DNA from: Symbiodinium natans | Taxonomy: Eukaryota > Sar > Dinophyceae > Suessiales > Symbiodiniaceae | Reading direction: 5' to 3' | Assembly (NCBI GenBank): GCA_905221605.1 | Contig: CAJNDS010000979.1 | Location: 330,001 to 394,000, forward strand | Length of the DNA: 64,000 bases | In this document: piece after piece, positions 42,460-53,601 of the stretch | Position numbering within the stretch: position 1 is the first letter of the stretch | How the letters are laid out: every line of letters begins with the position of its first letter | Translations under genes and position numbers: made by a program | The notes under the pieces: generated by a model | The model's input: the letters and a program-made list of their open reading frames with translations, nothing else | The model's database searches: none | What the model was told of the DNA's origin: nothing

Positions 42460-42582
42460 GGTCCGAATCCTGTGGAGTCCTTGGCCTGTTTGGCGCGGTT
42501 TGACTCACTCTTGGCGATAAGTAGAGTAAAACCCAACACATGGGAGTCTTGGCTTAGCTTGCTGTGTCTGCCGGTTGCACAT
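42460..42582 (+). CDS. exon of unknown gene, ends at a family C element
   Basis: GATGCAG|G acceptor, 41 codons GPNPVESLACLARFDSLLAI, SRVKPNTWESWLSLLCLPVA, H. The next bases, GACCGCCATCCCAAAGGGCC, are the left end of a family C element, giving a GA donor. Confidence 0.55.
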
Positions 42583-42846
42583 GACCGCCATCCCAAAGGG
42601 CCCAATACCCCTCAACCAAGCAGTTTGCCTACCATGCAATATGCCTTAAATCATGGAGGGGTCGTGAATCGAGGGGTACTGGGCTCTTTCTGATGAAAGG
42701 TACAGTATATTCCTTAATTCAGGGGTATTGGGGTGTTTGGGATTGAGCAACCGTACCCCCTAAACCTTAAACACTAAACCCTAAACCCGAAACCCGAAAC
42801 CCTAAACCCTAAACCCTAAACCCTAAACTGCGATCATCGGATGCAG

Positions 42847-43299
42847 TGGATGGTTCAAGCCTCCTTCGGTGCCAGGCCAACTGCGACGGGACGCAGTGGC
42901 ACCTTGGATCGAACGGGGCCTGCCTTCTTCATTGCAGCGTGGTGCGGGTTTAGGGTTAGGGTTTAGGGTTTAGGGTTTAGGGTTTAGGGTTTAGGGTTTA
43001 GGGTTCAGGAGTCTGGCATGCCTGGTCACCTGGTCAGATCACAAAACACGGCTGCGCAACCATGTTGCTGAAGAGGGACCATTCCACCCAATACAACTTC
43101 ATGTTCAAGCATGCTTGTTCGGCGTGCTCCTAAATCGGCATGGCCTTTCTCGCTGTCAGTGTATATGTTGTATTTGTATTTGCTTCTTTCTTCCTTTGAC
43201 TACATGTGTTTTCTTGATGTACACAGGTATACGGGTTGCCAGAAAAGCCGGTGTATTTGCTCATTGCATGAACATGCCATCGACCATCCCTGGGACTAA
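42847..43299 (+). CDS. cysteine-rich protein, last exons
   Basis: Exon about 42847-42952 can read DGSSLLRCQANCDGTQWHLG, SNGACLLHCSVV (other frames are also open). Exon 43038-43123 reads ITKHGCATMLLKRDHSTQYN, FMFKHACS, with a GTGCTC donor. Terminal exon 43227-43299 after TACACAG|G reads YTGCQKSRCICSLHEHAIDH, PWD, TAA. The split GC|G codon joins the last two in phase. Recurrent cysteines suggest an extracellular or metal-binding domain. Confidence 0.55.
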
Positions 43300-43309
43300 A
43301 AACCACACT

Positions 43310-43415
43310 GCTCAGGCTCCTACGTCCCACCGCCAGTCTTTACGACTTCGGGCTCCTACGTCCCACCACCGGTCTTCTCGGCTTCGGGTTCCTACGTCCC
43401 GCCGCCGGCCATGGC
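43310..43415. repeat. three tandem copies of about 37 bp
   Basis: Units start GGCTCCTACGTCCCACC and end CGGCTTCGG. They lie in the 3' flank of the cysteine-rich gene. Confidence 0.85.
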
Positions 43416-43448
43416 CTCCACGACAGGCGGAAGGGGTTCGGGGTTTAG

Positions 43449-43575
43449 GGTAGACTTCCTAAGAGCCCAATACCGCTTAGTTAAGGAACATACCCCGTGA
43501 ACTATATGTATAGGGATCGTGAATATGATGTAAGGTAGATTCCTTAGTTCCGGGTAGTGGGCTCTTTGGGTATAG
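43449..43575. mobile_element. TIR element family C
   Basis: TTCCTAAGAGCCCAATACC to GGTAGTGGGCTCTTTGGGTA. Confidence 0.8.
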
Positions 43576-43977
43576 CCCGAAAACCGAGATGCGAGATTTG
43601 GGATTGCCAGGCCTGGGGAGACGATGTTTGGTTTGCAATGCAATCTTAGGGTCTACAAGAAGTGCGCGTGAAAAAAGAAACCCACAACAGCTTGTCGTCC
43701 TTAGGGTCAGCTGTAGGGATCTTACAGGGTGTGCTAGGGAGGGCTTGCTTCAGCTTGTGGGTGTGGGAAGCTGGTCAACCAATGCAGCGACGGCTTAGCC
43801 GGTCATGAAGCTCGTGTGCAGCACGCAAGATTCCGCAAACCTGCCATCAGCCTGTACGTTTCCCACACACCTTGAAGACGAACAAAAACCCTGAACCCTA
43901 TACACCCCACAGGCCCTATGACCCCGTAAGCCCGAGCCAACATTCATAATGCGAAGTAGGATCCCGCAAAGATATTT

Positions 43978-44114
43978 TACATACGTACATGCACACCTAC
44001 ATGCATACATACATACATACATACATACATAGATACATACATACATCATACATACATACATACATACATACATACATACATACATACATACATACATACA
44101 TACATACATACATA
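43978..44114. repeat. (ACAT)n microsatellite
   Basis: More than thirty ACAT units with few interruptions. Confidence 0.98.
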
Positions 44115-44161
44115 ATACCTTAAGAACCTAAAACCTACTTTGTTGTAAGTTCTTCTTGAAG

Positions 44162-44242
44162 GCTCTTGGGTTCCGCCCCCTCGACCGCTGGCGTGCGGGC
44201 CCCATGAACTCGGAGACTCGGGAGAGCAACCCTAAATCGTAG
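44162..44242 (+). CDS. terminal exon candidate
   Basis: TCTTCTTGAAG|G acceptor, ALGFRPLDRWRAGPMNSETR, ESNPKS, TAG. Confidence 0.5.
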   Translation, partial: ALGFRPLDRWRAGPMNSETRESNPKS

Positions 44243-44504
44243 GGTTCTTGAGGGCAGGGGGGGGTTCAAGGGGGGGCAGGCGCCTAGGGAACCTTAAGGA
44301 AGCTTGGAACCCCCCCCCCTCCCTTAAGAACCCTGGAATGAAACCCTATACCCGAAACCCTAACACCCTGAACTCAGTAGGGTGTAGGGCTTGAGAGCTT
44401 TGGGGTCTTTAGGGCTTGTACATTCTGTTGAGTTCAGCTTTGGGGCTCAGGTTCAGGGGCTTTATGGTTTAGGGTTGAGGGTTTAGAGTTTCGTATTCCC
44501 ACAG

Positions 44505-44593
44505 GTTCGGTACCGTCCCAGGCTTGTGGGCCTTCATGTTGGGCGAAGGGCCCCTCATGCGCCATGCCTTTCGCCTAGAGATCAAACTCGGAG
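44505..44593 (+). CDS. exon of unknown gene
   Basis: TTCCCACAG|G acceptor, FGTVPGLWAFMLGEGPLM, RHAFRLEIKLG, GTTGAG donor. Strongly protein-like. Confidence 0.55.
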
Positions 44594-44927
44594 GTTGAGG
44601 TTCTAGCATGCACGCGAAACCCCAACCACCCCTAAGCCCAACCCTAAACCCCCTGGGCCCCAAACCCATGCAACTCACAAACCTCACCCCGTTCACCCTG
44701 CAAATCAAGATGGCCTGGAACTTCTAAAAAAAACTCTGTCTTTCAGGGTATTTAAACCAAAAAAACCTAAACCCCCAAACCCTAAACCCCAAACCCTAAA
44801 CCCCAAACTCCCTAAACCCTAAAGCCTAAACCCCCCAACCACTAAACCCTGAACCCCCCAAACCCAAAACCCTAAACTCCCCAAACCCCGTAAACCCTAA
44901 ACCCTAAACCCCCATGGACCCTGCGAG

Positions 44928-45131
44928 GCCCCTCACGGCACCTATGAGCCCGCTGCTGCCGGGTATGGGTCCGCCGCTGGGGCAGCCGCTCGGGCAGACA
45001 ATGGCCCAGACTACAGGCTCGTGGGGGGGTTTTGGGTTTAGGCTACAAGGGATATCAGGGTTGCAGAGGTTCTGAGTGTTATAGTGACACGAATGGGTGG
45101 CAAAGCTACGAGGGTTGCAATGGAACTGTGA
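44928..45131 (+). CDS. two in-phase exons ending a gene
   Basis: Exon 44928-45016 reads PLTAPMSPLLPGMGPPLGQP, LGQTMAQTT (proline/methionine-rich) with a GC donor. Exon 45067-45131 reads VLSVIVTRMGGKATRVAMEL, TGA. G|AG joins in phase over a 50-nt intron carrying a single TTTAGG. Confidence 0.5.
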
Positions 45132-45239
45132 GGGCTGTGAGGGCTCAATGTTTAGGGTTTAGGGTTCAGGGTTTAGGGTAGGCTTGTTAAGTGCTTCTTA
45201 TCCGGGGAATATGGCCCCGAAGCCCTCCCTACACCCTGC

Positions 45240-45535
45240 CTACTACGGTCTACTTCATAGTGCGAGAAATTAGAACCAACTGCATGCCATAATTTACTGT
45301 GGTTTGTGATAGCATGCTCTTATACACCAAGTCCACCATATATATATATATATAACATCTGCAACCTACTTTTTACTCTATAAGTGAACAACTAGTATGC
45401 CGACAATAGACTCTAATGTACTAGAATGCAGTATATTTCACTGTAAGATGCGATAACATACTATAGTATATTAAATTTTCTATGATATACAAATACAACT
45501 ATATATATATATATATGTTCGAGTATGTTTGCCGT
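45240..45535. other. AT-rich spacer with TA-palindromic motifs
   Basis: Multiple (TA)n tracts and TACTATAGTATA-like words. No gene. Confidence 0.7.
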
Positions 45536-45560
45536 ACTACAATGTACTGCGGTTTCCTAG

Positions 45561-45706
45561 AAGTAGGAGTTGAAAGGGTTGGGAGGTTTGTTGAGGATGT
45601 TCGGCGTTGGGGGTCAGGCCGAAGGCTCCGCAGGACCCGAGCACCCCCTCTTCCTGGAGCTTTTCCCGGTTTAAGGGCCTTTTCTACACCCTCACTAAAC
45701 AATTAA
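45561..45706 (+). CDS. terminal exon of unknown gene
   Basis: GGTTTCCTAG acceptor, VGVERVGRFVEDVRRWGSGR, RLRRTRAPPLPGAFPGLRAF, STPSLNN, TAA. Confidence 0.5.
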
Positions 45707-45790
45707 AGTCTGAGAAGTCTCTTGTGCATGATCTAGGACTTTTGGGCTTATAGGGTTTTTTGCAACCCCACACCAACATCGAAGCCGAAG

Positions 45791-46870
45791 GCGCCCCTCT
45801 GCCTGGAGGCAGCACCGTTCCGCCGATGTCGCTTGGGCACTGCGGTGCGCCAGGCCTCCGCTTCAGAGCTGGCTCCTCTTGGGACTTCGGGAGTAGGGTT
45901 CCAAACTTTGATTCCAAACCCTAGCTAAACCCTAAACCCTAAACCCTTATGCTCGACGCCTCAAAGTCCTTTGAGGTTTGAGGTTTGAGGTTTGAGGTTT
46001 GAGGTTTGAGGTTTGGGGCTGGGGTTTTGCTGGTTTACGCTGGATTGGCCGGGCAGTTTGTCCCCCAAGCGCTGGAGACCCTGGCGACCTTCACTTTCGG
46101 CAACTGACAATGTACTAGGATGCCCAGTACCACCCTGTTTCCCGTTTTGGGGGGTGTAGGTTCCCTTATAAACCCCTTTAAGCAAAAAAGGGCACCCTTT
46201 TTAATCCTAGGATACTGGGCAACCTAGTGTACATGTCTCATAGCAGTCCCTAAGGATCCATGTACCTATGTAGTATATACTTGGGCCCGAAAGCTACTGA
46301 GAAAGGAACCCCCTTAAAGCCCAAGCAAGCACATAGATCGTTAGGGAAAGAGACGATGCCACAGATCTCTGAACGCTGGAAATTCGGCCTGAGGAGCTGA
46401 GCAAATTTCATGCAAGGTTTAAGCTTATGATTTCGTGATTTCATGAAACCCTGAATGAACCGAGATCGCCCCCCTCCCCCCCCCCAACCCGCCCTGCGCG
46501 GAGGCAGTGCTACCGTTCCGGCGATGTCACTTGGACAGTGCGGTGGGCAAGGCATCAGCGTCAACGCTGGCTCCTCTTAGGGTTCTAAGTAAGCCTAACC
46601 CAGAAGCCCTCTGTGGTTTAGGACGCCTTCACTTTCGGCAACTTGTATTGCATGGTACTTGATCAAAATGCCGGTTACCCAAATGACCATAGTTCCTCTA
46701 AATACTTGATCAGAAGGACGTTAAGATCAACCCGCACCCCCCACCCCCCGCCCCCCCCCCGCCCCCCCCCCTCCCGTGGAGGCAGTGCCATTCCCATTCC
46801 GCCGATGTCACTTGGACAGTGCGGTGGGCAAGGCATCAGCTCTAGGGCTCCTGGGCCTGGGATTTCGAGA
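45791..46870 (+). repeat. three diverged copies of one exon-like segment
   Basis: Copy 1 45791-45895 (GGSTVPPMSLGHCGAPGLRF, RAGSSW), copy 2 46501-46585 (GGSATVPAMSLGQCGGQGIS, VNAGSS), copy 3 46779-46870 (IPPMSLGQCGGQGISSRA). All share MSLG-C-G and a C-rich upstream tract, and copies 2 and 3 share downstream CCCAGAAGCCCT. A second pair, TFTFGN (46033-46107, VYAGLAGQFVPQALETLATF) and DAFTFGN (about 46621), follows the same duplication. Confidence 0.6.
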
Positions 46871-47100
46871 CTTAGCATCAAAGCACAGCCCAGAAGCCCT
46901 TTGTGGTTTAGGAGTTTAATATTGGGGCTGAGGCGTGCAGGCTTACACTGCGTTAGGGGCCAATGTTATGTTGCCCCAACCCAGCTAAAGTAGAATGCAA
47001 CTTCCACACTGCTTCCTGGCCCTAAACCCTACAGTAAACCCTGAGCCCTACACCCTAAGCCCTCAACGTCCCGAAACCCTGAAACCCCTATAGCCCCAAG

Positions 47101-47136
47101 AGCAGCCTTGCGGTGGAAGCCCGCCAGTTCTCATGA
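47101..47136 (+). CDS. short terminal exon candidate
   Basis: CCCCAAG, SSLAVEARQFS, TGA. Confidence 0.3.
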   Translation, partial: SSLAVEARQFS

Positions 47137-47220
47137 GTTTAGGAGTGAGGGTTCCCAAAGAGCCCAATCCCGGGTTCAGGGTTTAGGGTTTAGGGTTACA
47201 CCTGAATTAAGGACTGCTTC

Positions 47221-47403
47221 TTGAATCATAATCACCCCAAAGCCTATGGTGAACTCTACCAAAGCCTGAACATTCTTAAGTGGTTGAAGGGTCTTTGGGT
47301 GAAGGATCGTTGGGACCCTTCACGACAGATGTCCTCTTGGGCTAGCTCAGGGCTGTTCCATTTCATTCGTTGGCTCTCGCTCTTGAGTTTCCCGAAGCTT
47401 TGA
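47221..47403 (+). CDS. candidate exon
   Basis: HNHPKAYGELYQSLNILKWL, KGLWVKDRWDPSRQMSSWAS, SGLFHFIRWLSLLSFPKL, TGA. Aromatic-rich. The other strand is also open. Confidence 0.35.
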   Translation: MNHNHPKAYGELYQSLNILKWLKGLWVKDRWDPSRQMSSWASSGLFHFIRWLSLLSFPKL

Positions 47404-47463
47404 GGGTTGTCCGGACTCTTTTTGCTTGGGTGAAGCAACCCCGTCGTGCCGGTGGACTTTGGA

Positions 47464-47529
47464 CCACCCCCCCCCCCACCCCCCCCACCCCCCCCCCCCC
47501 CCCACCACCCCCCCCCCCCCACCCCCCCC

Positions 47530-47566
<37 letters not shown>

Positions 47567-47608
47567 ACCCCCCCCCACCCCCCCCCCCCCACCCCCCCCC
47601 CCCCCCCG
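47464..47608. repeat. about 145-bp poly-C with scattered A
   Basis: C homopolymer interrupted by single A (CCCCCCACCCC). The proline frames on + and glycine frames on - are artefacts. (TA)n follows. Confidence 0.98.
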
Positions 47609-47989
47609 CCCACCCCAAAAAGATATATATATATATACATAGATATACATAATATATATATATATATACATATACAAACGAGAATGCAATTGGAAGTCTA
47701 GGAAAAGGTCCTCATATCTGTGGCTTCCTTCTAACAATGCACAAGGGGCCATGAAAGCCCACAGCTATCCTCATTGCGGGGCTCCGATGGCTTGTGGAAT
47801 TCGTAAGGTCTAGGAGTAGGTTCACCTTGCTGGTGTTGGCGAGCGTAGGCCGGCGGTGTTCCTTATAAGTGTTGGTGAGCGTATATATATATATATGTAT
47901 ATATGTATATATATATATATATATATGAGAGAGGGACCTTTATGTACTATGTTGCCTTGTTGTTTTTTCTATATACATTTTTTTAAATT

Positions 47990-50400
47990 AATTTTTATTC
48001 TTTATATTATTTACATCGGAAATACATCGGAACCGATGTAAATAATGTAAATGTGCTATTTACATTATTTATATCGGAAATACATCGGAACCGATGTAAT
48101 AATGTAAATGAGCCATTTACATTATTTAGATTATGTATATTATTTATATCGGTTTTCGGGAGGGTCCGGGTCTGGGACCCGCGCCCATTTACATTATTTA
48201 CATCGGAAATACATCAGAACCGATATAAATCATGTAAATGGGGGGGTCCCAGACCCGGATCTCTCCTCTAAAACTGATAAAAATAATATAAATAATGTAA
48301 ATAATGTAAATGGGCGATTTACATTATTTACGTCGGAAATACATATTTCCGATGTAAATAATGTAAATAGGCCATTTACATTATTTAAGTTATTTATATT
48401 ATTTATATCGGCTTTTGGGAGGGTCCGGGTCTGGGACCCGTGTCCATTTACATTATTTACATCGGAAATACATCGGAACCGATATAAATAATGTAAATGG
48501 ACACGGGTCCCAGACCCAGACCCTCCCAAAAGCCGATATAAACAATATAAATAATGTAAATAATGTAAATGGGCCATTTACATTATTTACATCGGAAATA
48601 CATATTTCCGATGTAAATAATGTAAATGGGCCATTTACATTATTTAAGTTATTTATATTATTTATATCGGCTTTTGGGAGGGTCCGGGTCTGGGACCCGT
48701 GTCCATTTACATTATTTACATCGGAAATACATCGGAACCGATATAAATAATGTAAATGGGGGGGTCCCAGACCCAGACCCTCCCAAAAGCCGATATAAAT
48801 AATATAAATAATGTAAATAATGTAAATGGGCGATTTACATTATTTACATCAGAAATACATATTTCCGATGTAAATAATGTAAATAGGCCATTTACATTAT
48901 TTAAGTTATTTATATTATTTATATCGGCTTTTGGGAGGGTCCGGGTCTGGGACCCGCGCCCATTTACATTATTTACATCGGAAATACATCAGAACCGATA
49001 TAAATCATGTAAATGGGGGGGTCCCAGACCCGGATCTCTCCTCTAAAACTGATAAAAATAATATAAATAATGTAAATAATGTAAATGGGCGATTTACATT
49101 ATTTACGTCGGAAATACATATTTCCGATGTAAATAATGTAAATAGGCCATTTACATTATTTAAGTTATTTATATTATTTATATCGGCTTTTGGGAGGGTC
49201 CGGGTCTGGGACCCGTGTCCATTTACATTATTTACATCGGAAATACATCGGAACCGATATAAATAATGTAAATGGACACGGGTCCCAGACCCAGACCCTC
49301 CCAAAAGCCGATATAAATAATATAAATAATGTAAATAATGTAAATAATGTAAATGGGCCATTTACATTATTTAAGTTATTTATAAAATTTATATCGGCTT
49401 TTGGGAGGGTCCGGGTCTGGGACCCGTGTCCATTTACATAATTTACATCGGAAATACATCGGAACCGATATAAATAATGTAAATGGGGGGGTCCCAGACC
49501 CAGACCCTCCCAAAAGCCGATATAAATAATATAAATAATGTAAATAATGTAAATGGGCGATTTACATTATTTACATCGGAAATACATATTTCCGATGTAA
49601 AAATAATGTAAATGGGCCAATTACATTATTTACATTATTTATATTATTTATATTGGTTTTTGTGAGGGTCCGGGTCTGGGACCCGTGCCCATTTACATTA
49701 TTTACATGGGAAATACATATTTCCGATGTAAATAATGTAAATGGGCCATTTACATTATTTACATTATTTATATTATTTATAGTGGTTTTTGTGAGGGACC
49801 GGGTCTGGGACCCGTGCCCATTTACATTATTTACATCGGAAATACATATTTCCGATGTAAATAATGTAAATGGGCCATTTACATTATTTACATTATTTAC
49901 ATTATTTATATTATTTATATTGGTTTTTGTGAGGGTCCGGGTCTGGGACCCGTGCCCATTTACATTATTTACATCGGAAATACATATTTCCGATGTAAAT
50001 AATGTAAATGGGCCATTTATATTATTTACATTATTTATATTATTTATATTGGTTTTTGTGAGGATCCGGGTCTGGGACCCGTGCCCATTTAGATTATTTA
50101 CATCGGAAATACATTGGAACCGATGTAAATAATGTAAATGGGCCATTTACATGAAACACATCGGAAATATATCAGAAACCGATATAAATAATGTAAATGG
50201 GTCATTTACATTATTTAGGTTCGGGTCTGGGACCCCTACCCGTTAACATTATGTACATAAAAAAAACATAAAAACCAATCTAAATATTGTAAATGAGCTA
50301 CTTATATTATTTACATTCTTTTACATTATATTTATATCGGTTTTCAATATAAATAATGTAAATCGACCATTTATATTACTTATATTTTACTTTATTTACA
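47990..50400. repeat. AT-rich palindromic higher-order repeat
   Basis: Built from CATTTACATTATTTACATCG, GGAAATACATATTTCC, TATTTATATCGG and the GC-rich pair GGGTCCGGGTCTGGGACCC. Nearly every block is followed by its inverse complement. Distinctive joints recur about 775 bp apart (48178 and 48954; 48497 and 49272), indicating a higher-order unit. All frames inside are shared between strands and are not genes. Confidence 0.95.
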
Positions 50401-50559
50401 TCGTTTTTAAAATGATTTTGAAAAATAGTCGATATAGCAATTCTAAAAGAAAAATGTCATTATTATACTGATAATAATTATTATTTCAAGTCTGTCACTG
50501 CATTTATTTCTACATATTTTAAAAACAAATACCTTAAATAAAATAAAGTCTCGCCTCAG

Positions 50560-50790
50560 GTATGGTTTCTTTTGATTCTCAATATCGAACGCGCGGAGCC
50601 TACAGTGAATGCAGTGTTAACTCAACCCGGAGGACTGTTTTCGGTCTCCGGGAAAGCGGGGTACTGTTTTCGGTCCACCGTCTCCCCCCTCTCTTGTTTG
50701 TGTATTGTTATCTCGCCAACTCCATACTAAACAGCACAGTAGACATGGTGGTACTGTTATCGGTCCACCGTGTTTGTGCTTAAATTACTA
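50560..50790. repeat. dispersed GGTACTGTT-TCGGTCCACCG motif copies
   Basis: GTACTGTTTTCGGTCCACCG near 50662 and GTACTGTTATCGGTCCACCG near 50751, with a third partial copy near 50634. Confidence 0.6.
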
Positions 50791-50819
50791 CAATAACATG
50801 AAACATATCATAAGCAAAA

Positions 50820-51070
50820 GACCAGGCGTCGATAGCAGCAGATTTTGTCCACACCCTTTCTTGGCAAAATTTGCTGCAATCGACGCCGCCGTGTTTTCAG
50901 AAGCAAAACACCAGGCGTTCATAGCAGCAGATTTTGCCCGCACCCTTTCGTGGCAAAATTTGCTGCAATCTACGCCGCCGTGTTTTCAGAGCAAAACACC
51001 AAGAGTCGATAGCCGCAGATTTTGCCCACACCCTTTGTGGGCAAAATTTGCCGCAATCGACGCCGCCTCA
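50820..51070. repeat. three tandem copies of about 88-90 bp
   Basis: Units begin CAGGCGTCGATAGCAGCAGA and include GGCAAAATTTGCTGCAATCG and GCCGTGTTTTCAGA. A second, weaker 65-bp series (GCATGACACATGTCAGG) follows at 51140-51265. Confidence 0.9.
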
Positions 51071-51836
51071 AATAACAAGAAGAGTGCGCAACATGACGCA
51101 TTCCATGCTTTGGAATGTTAAGTGCCTTTTGTCTATAGAGCAAAGCATGACACATGTCAGGCCTTGAACTACGTCAGCGTTCCTTCGTGAAGGACGAAGC
51201 ATGACAGGACACATCTCAGGTCCTGAATATGTCATTGTTGTCTAGTAGAGGGTGACGCATGACAAATGAACTCCGAAAAGATTAACGCAAAGAATTTTAC
51301 GGCTATTATGGTGTTGTCCACTTGAAAGAACGTTGTGACAAGAATTATCAGGGAGGTTTGAGGGACCACGACTGGTTTCATAGTTCTTGTGGGCCTTAAG
51401 GTTATTAGTTCCATTATGTTTTGGTTACTTCATTATTCAGCCTCAGGCTAGATGGCGAAGAGTAAAGAACCAGAAGCCCTGAAAATATTTAGGGTGCGGT
51501 TGCCGCTGTAACTTTTCTTGACTTAACGATGACAATGCTTGCTTTTTGTGACTTCAAGTGCAGCATTCATTGAACAGTGGAATGAAGGTTTGAGCTTTGA
51601 GAGTACGGTTTTTAGACGGACATGGCTTCGACAATTGCAATCTTTGGATATTGGAGTTCAGACGTTGGCGTTAGCGAGTTCACTTTCCGTCATGCTTTGA
51701 CTGCATCAAGCCTTTGCTCAAGTTGTACGTCTTTTCTTCGGCATTCTGGCATTGTGTCTCGCAGGCCAGCCTTTGCAGATTGAAGATTGAGCACCTTTAA
51801 GGACTTTATTTCTGTCGTTAAATAAAATCAGGCCTC
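51071..51836. other. spacer or 5' region, no telomere repeats
   Basis: A short ATG frame at 51452 (MAKSKEPEALKIFR) may be an upstream exon. Otherwise no exon is seen. AATAAAAT lies at 51821. Confidence 0.4.
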
Positions 51837-52673
51837 ATGGGGAGGAGCAAGAAGAGCAAGTCGGGCAAGGGCAAGAAGCACCAGTCGCCACACACAACGT
51901 GGAAGAAGAACGAACGAGCGACGGCTCTCCTCTTAGTTTTTTTTTGTTAAATTTCTTCGCGACTATAGCTCTGCATGTTAAAATCTTGTTTGCTAAGGAT
52001 CACAAGGAATCCTTCCGCCAGAAGGAGCAGCAAGATAAAGAGAACAAGACCAAGGCCATGTGACTATAGACGTTTCTAAGAGCTGAAGCAGGTTATCTCG
52101 AACTGCAATAATTTATTTACATAAAGAGCAATATTACTATGCTAAGGAAATAAAGTTTTGCGCGCTCCATTGAAGGTGAAGTCTATCATGAAGAAAGCCC
52201 CGGAGCCCAAGAAGAAGATCCATTTCAAGGAGACGCTGAAGGCTGACGTGAGCGATTAAAATGCTGATTCGTAGTGTACGTTTCTCTAAGGTCATGGTGG
52301 TGGACTCCTACAAGCACCAGAAAGAGCTATGGCTGTTCGCTTACTATTTTGAATGTTTAGACATGTTTAGACGTATTGGAATATCGGTATGTTCATCTAA
52401 ATTTTCACGAGGCACCAGAACGACTGGCGCAATCCGCTTGTCTTGTGCAATACTTGCGGGCTTCGCCAGCATTTCTGGCAGGGCCGCATGGAGGCAGTGG
52501 AACAATCGCATCCGTATTGACAATGATGTTTTAAACATTATGTTGCTATCAGGGAGCTCCGGGAAAGTGCCATTTTGCCCAGTGGAAGTCGCCAGCTCAT
52601 TTCTTTTTAATCTGTTAATGTTTTAAGTACTTCCCCCCGCAATGAGGTTCGTCTGCGGACAATGCCTTCTCCA
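51837..52673 (+). CDS. lysine-rich zinc-ribbon protein (7 phased exons, 3' end open)
   Basis: Exons 51837-51911, 51998-52054, 52176-52247, 52291-52325, 52412-52459, 52553-52594, 52647-52673. ATG start: MGRSKKSKSGKGKKHQSPHT, then DHKESFRQKEQQDKENKTK, VKSIMKKAPEPKKKIHFKET, VMVVDSYKHQKE, HQNDWRNPLVLCNTCG, ELRESAILPSGSRQ, FVCGQCLLQ. The cysteines form C-x2-C-x17-C-x2-C, a zinc ribbon, probably nucleic-acid or ribosome related given the basic tail (inference). Donors are GA, GC, GT, GC, GC, GC. Every acceptor is AG|G and all phases match. Introns are 64-121 nt and carry no telomere repeats. Confidence 0.75.
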
Positions 52674-52980
52674 GCCTGCGTCGAACCTTCACTCGACGCA
52701 GCGCATCCTAATCAGCTGTCCTAGTCATACGAAGATTTTTATCACGCTAGTGCAATCTAAGGTCGAGTAACCTGAGACGCTGATCGCAGAGCAGCAAGGT
52801 GAGGCGGCGCGCTTAAAAAAGAGGCAAACCTTGCCTGAGTGCTGCTGGAAATGCAGGTGGTCGTACAGGTCTTGCTTTAGTCTTCGGCTTCTGCCCCTCC
52901 AGACCTAGCCACGTCGTTCGCGCGAGCGGCACTTGGGTGCTGACTTGGTCGCATTAACGTTGCTGTTGTTGAAAACAAGA
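52674..52980. other. 3' continuation of the zinc-ribbon gene, unresolved
   Basis: Possible tiny exons near 52770-52800 (before a GTGAGG donor) and 52858-52869 (between ATGCAG and GTCTTG). I cannot fix the stop. Confidence 0.35.
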
Positions 52981-53039
52981 GCTGCCGGGGTTGCCCTAAG
53001 CCGCCCAAAACCCTAAGTTCTGAAGGGTAGCTTGAGGGC

Positions 53040-53156
53040 AGAGCCTAAACCCTAAACCCTAAGCCCTAAGCCCTAAACCCTAAACCTTAAACCCTAAACC
53101 CTAAACCCTAAACCATAAACCCTAAACCCTAAACCCTAAACCCTAAACCCTAAACC
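53040..53156. repeat. CCCTAAA array
   Basis: About sixteen units including CCCTAAG and CCATAAA variants. It marks the return of telomere repeats after the 50.5-52.9 kb island. Confidence 0.95.
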
Positions 53157-53178
53157 GTCTTCTACTCCTTGACCTGCA

Positions 53179-53232
53179 ATGTGCATAGTAAAGAAGGGAT
53201 CCCTTCAAGCCCCCGAGCGCGGGACTGTCCAG
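53179..53232 (+). CDS. exon with in-frame ATG
   Basis: MCIVKKGSLQAPERGTVQ, then a GT donor (GTTTTG). Possible first exon. Confidence 0.45.
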
Positions 53233-53601
53233 GTTTTGGTTTTGGTCATGGACATGTTATATATAAAAATAATCATTTTTTTAAATACAAATATAAAAAC
53301 TAAGCAAAAAGAACCAGAAAGGTCTCAGGCTCATATATATATATATATATATTGTCCTTTTGGGGATAGCCCTACTTCATAGAAAGAAAGGGTTTACAGG
53401 ACCAAGCCTTACACCTTGTAGCGGCTCTTGGGTGCAGGGCCCAGTAGCCTTGATTTTACTAGGTACCTTGATTATTCCTTGTTTAAGGGTTGGGTTCTCT
53501 GCTACTGCAGACTCCCGCAACAAGAAGCAGGCATCTTTCTCATAAACACCAAACCCAAAACCCTTAAACCCTAAACCCTAAACCCTAAACCCTAGTTCCA
53601 G

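Noticed and set aside
43978-44114. CRISPR-like array
   Set aside because: Plain ACAT tetranucleotide microsatellite. No spacer variation, and the genome is eukaryotic. No CRISPR array seen anywhere.
47256-47752. Glycine- or proline-rich proteins
   Set aside because: Translations of the poly-C block and its complement.
48053-50146. Long open frames repeating FTLFTSEIH and VNNVNG
   Set aside because: They are translations of the AT-rich palindromic repeat, open on both strands, with no codon logic independent of the repeat.
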